Source: an uncultured Coriobacteriaceae bacterium
GTDB lineage: Bacteria > Actinomycetota > Coriobacteriia > Coriobacteriales > Coriobacteriaceae
Assembly: GCA_944320725.1 (NCBI GenBank)
Contig: CALUIM010000013.1
Location: 1 to 64,000, forward strand
DNA: 64,000 nucleotides
Reading direction: 5' to 3'
Shown: positions 63,628 to 64,000 of the stretch, one piece after another
How the letters are laid out: each line of letters starts with the position of its first letter
Numbering within the stretch: the first letter of the stretch is position 1
Notes under the pieces: model-generated
The model's database searches: none
What the model saw: the letters and a program-made list of their open reading frames with translations, nothing else
What the model was told of the DNA's origin: nothing
Position numbers and translations under genes: made by a program

Positions 63628-64000
63628 TTACTCCTGGCGCGGCTTGCGAACCACGAGCAGCGGGTCGCCAACCTTCACGAGCGGACGGCCGCCAACCAGC
63701 GTGCCGGAGCTGCCGATGTGGTTCACGCGAACACCCTCGGGGATGTTGGAGATGATGATGGTGACCACGTCCTCGTAGCCAGCGGCCTTGATGGCGTTGG
63801 TGTCGAAGGCGAGCAGCGGCGTGCCGGCGGTGACCACATCACCCTGCTCCACGAAGCGCGTGAAGCCCTTGCCGTCCATGTTCACGGTACCAAGGCCCAC
63901 GTGCATGATGAGCTCCTCGCCATCCTCGGTGAGCATGCCGATGGAGTGGTTGGTCACCGTGGTCGCGGCGATGCGGCCGTTGGCAGGCGCGTAGAGGATA
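63628..64000 (-). CDS. PTS glucose-type EIIA domain, C-terminal part (cut by the window edge)
   Basis: The visible 124 residues (ILYAPANGRIAATTVTNHSI, then MHVGLGTVNMDGKGF and VEQGDVVTAGTPLLAFD) belong to the EIIA-Glc fold. The active histidine is the one in IMHVGLGTV, which accepts phosphate from HPr. The reading frame is open to the window edge, so the start is not seen. It could be a free IIA protein or the end of a fused IIBCA permease. Confidence 0.85.
   Translation of the reverse strand, partial: ILYAPANGRIAATTVTNHSIGMLTEDGEELIMHVGLGTVNMDGKGFTRFVEQGDVVTAGTPLLAFDTNAIKAAGYEDVVTIIISNIPEGVRVNHIGSSGTLVGGRPLVKVGDPLLVVRKPRQE

Noticed and set aside
1-64000. CRISPR arrays, rRNA genes, complete insertion sequences or prophage structural genes
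   Set aside because: I looked for regularly spaced repeats, rRNA signatures, transposases and phage head or tail proteins and saw none.

Overview
The window looks like a chromosome segment of a high-GC actinobacterium of the class Coriobacteriia, most like Collinsella. This is an inference from the GC-rich housekeeping genes, the flavour of the proteins and the gene order; no database search was possible. The right half (about 27.9-64 kb) is dense, GC-rich core metabolism. The left part (1-27 kb) is lower in GC, patchy and accessory, with defence-type genes, a polysaccharide locus, gene remnants and palindromes.

Left accessory region (1-5.6 kb): an unrecognised 546-aa protein, a sigma-region-4-like protein, a two-gene minus-strand operon that reads as a complete Pycsar anti-phage system (class III nucleotide cyclase plus three-helix membrane effector), and a DinJ-like protein whose domain is duplicated and which has no toxin partner.

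Polysaccharide locus (5.6-17.2 kb, all on +): the C-terminal stump of an initiating sugar transferase, an Alg14/Alg13-type transferase pair, a UDP-sugar dehydrogenase, two GT2 transferases, a Wzy-like polymerase, a pyruvyl transferase, a Wzx flippase, a hexapeptide acetyltransferase, an F420H2-dehydrogenase-like iron-sulfur protein and an epimerase. Many of these genes overlap. The locus ends at the stump of an acyltransferase-3 gene, so both edges are broken genes.

Second accessory region (18-27.8 kb): small unknown proteins, a radical SAM protein of the spore-photoproduct-lyase type, a 197-bp element with 27-bp terminal inverted repeats, a 1072-aa AlbA_2 (Schlafen-like) protein, a decayed Abi_2 gene, and an ATPase-TOPRIM gene pair of AbiL/PARIS/OLD type. 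The pair is preceded by a perfect 18-bp hairpin that overlaps the start of a short leader reading frame. An AAA_14/DUF4143 ATPase with two matching palindromic operators follows. tRNA-Glu marks the boundary with the core genome.

Core region (28-64 kb): an IorA-like iron-sulfur protein, an SlyD-type isomerase, a tandem TPR-like pair, an iron-dependent alcohol dehydrogenase, the argCJBD arginine operon, tRNA-Val, a run of HAD phosphatase, murI, macro-HTH, VWA, AIM24 and DUF2974 genes, an ABC ATPase, ilvA and a MurE-type ligase. Then come ilvD-ilvB-ilvN-ilvC behind a T-box-like leader, a DAHP synthase, a fructosamine-kinase-like protein, an ABC importer with two paralogous binding lipoproteins, asnS, and a PTS IIA domain cut by the window edge. 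The ilvA and ilvDBNC genes together cover isoleucine and valine synthesis except for the final transamination.
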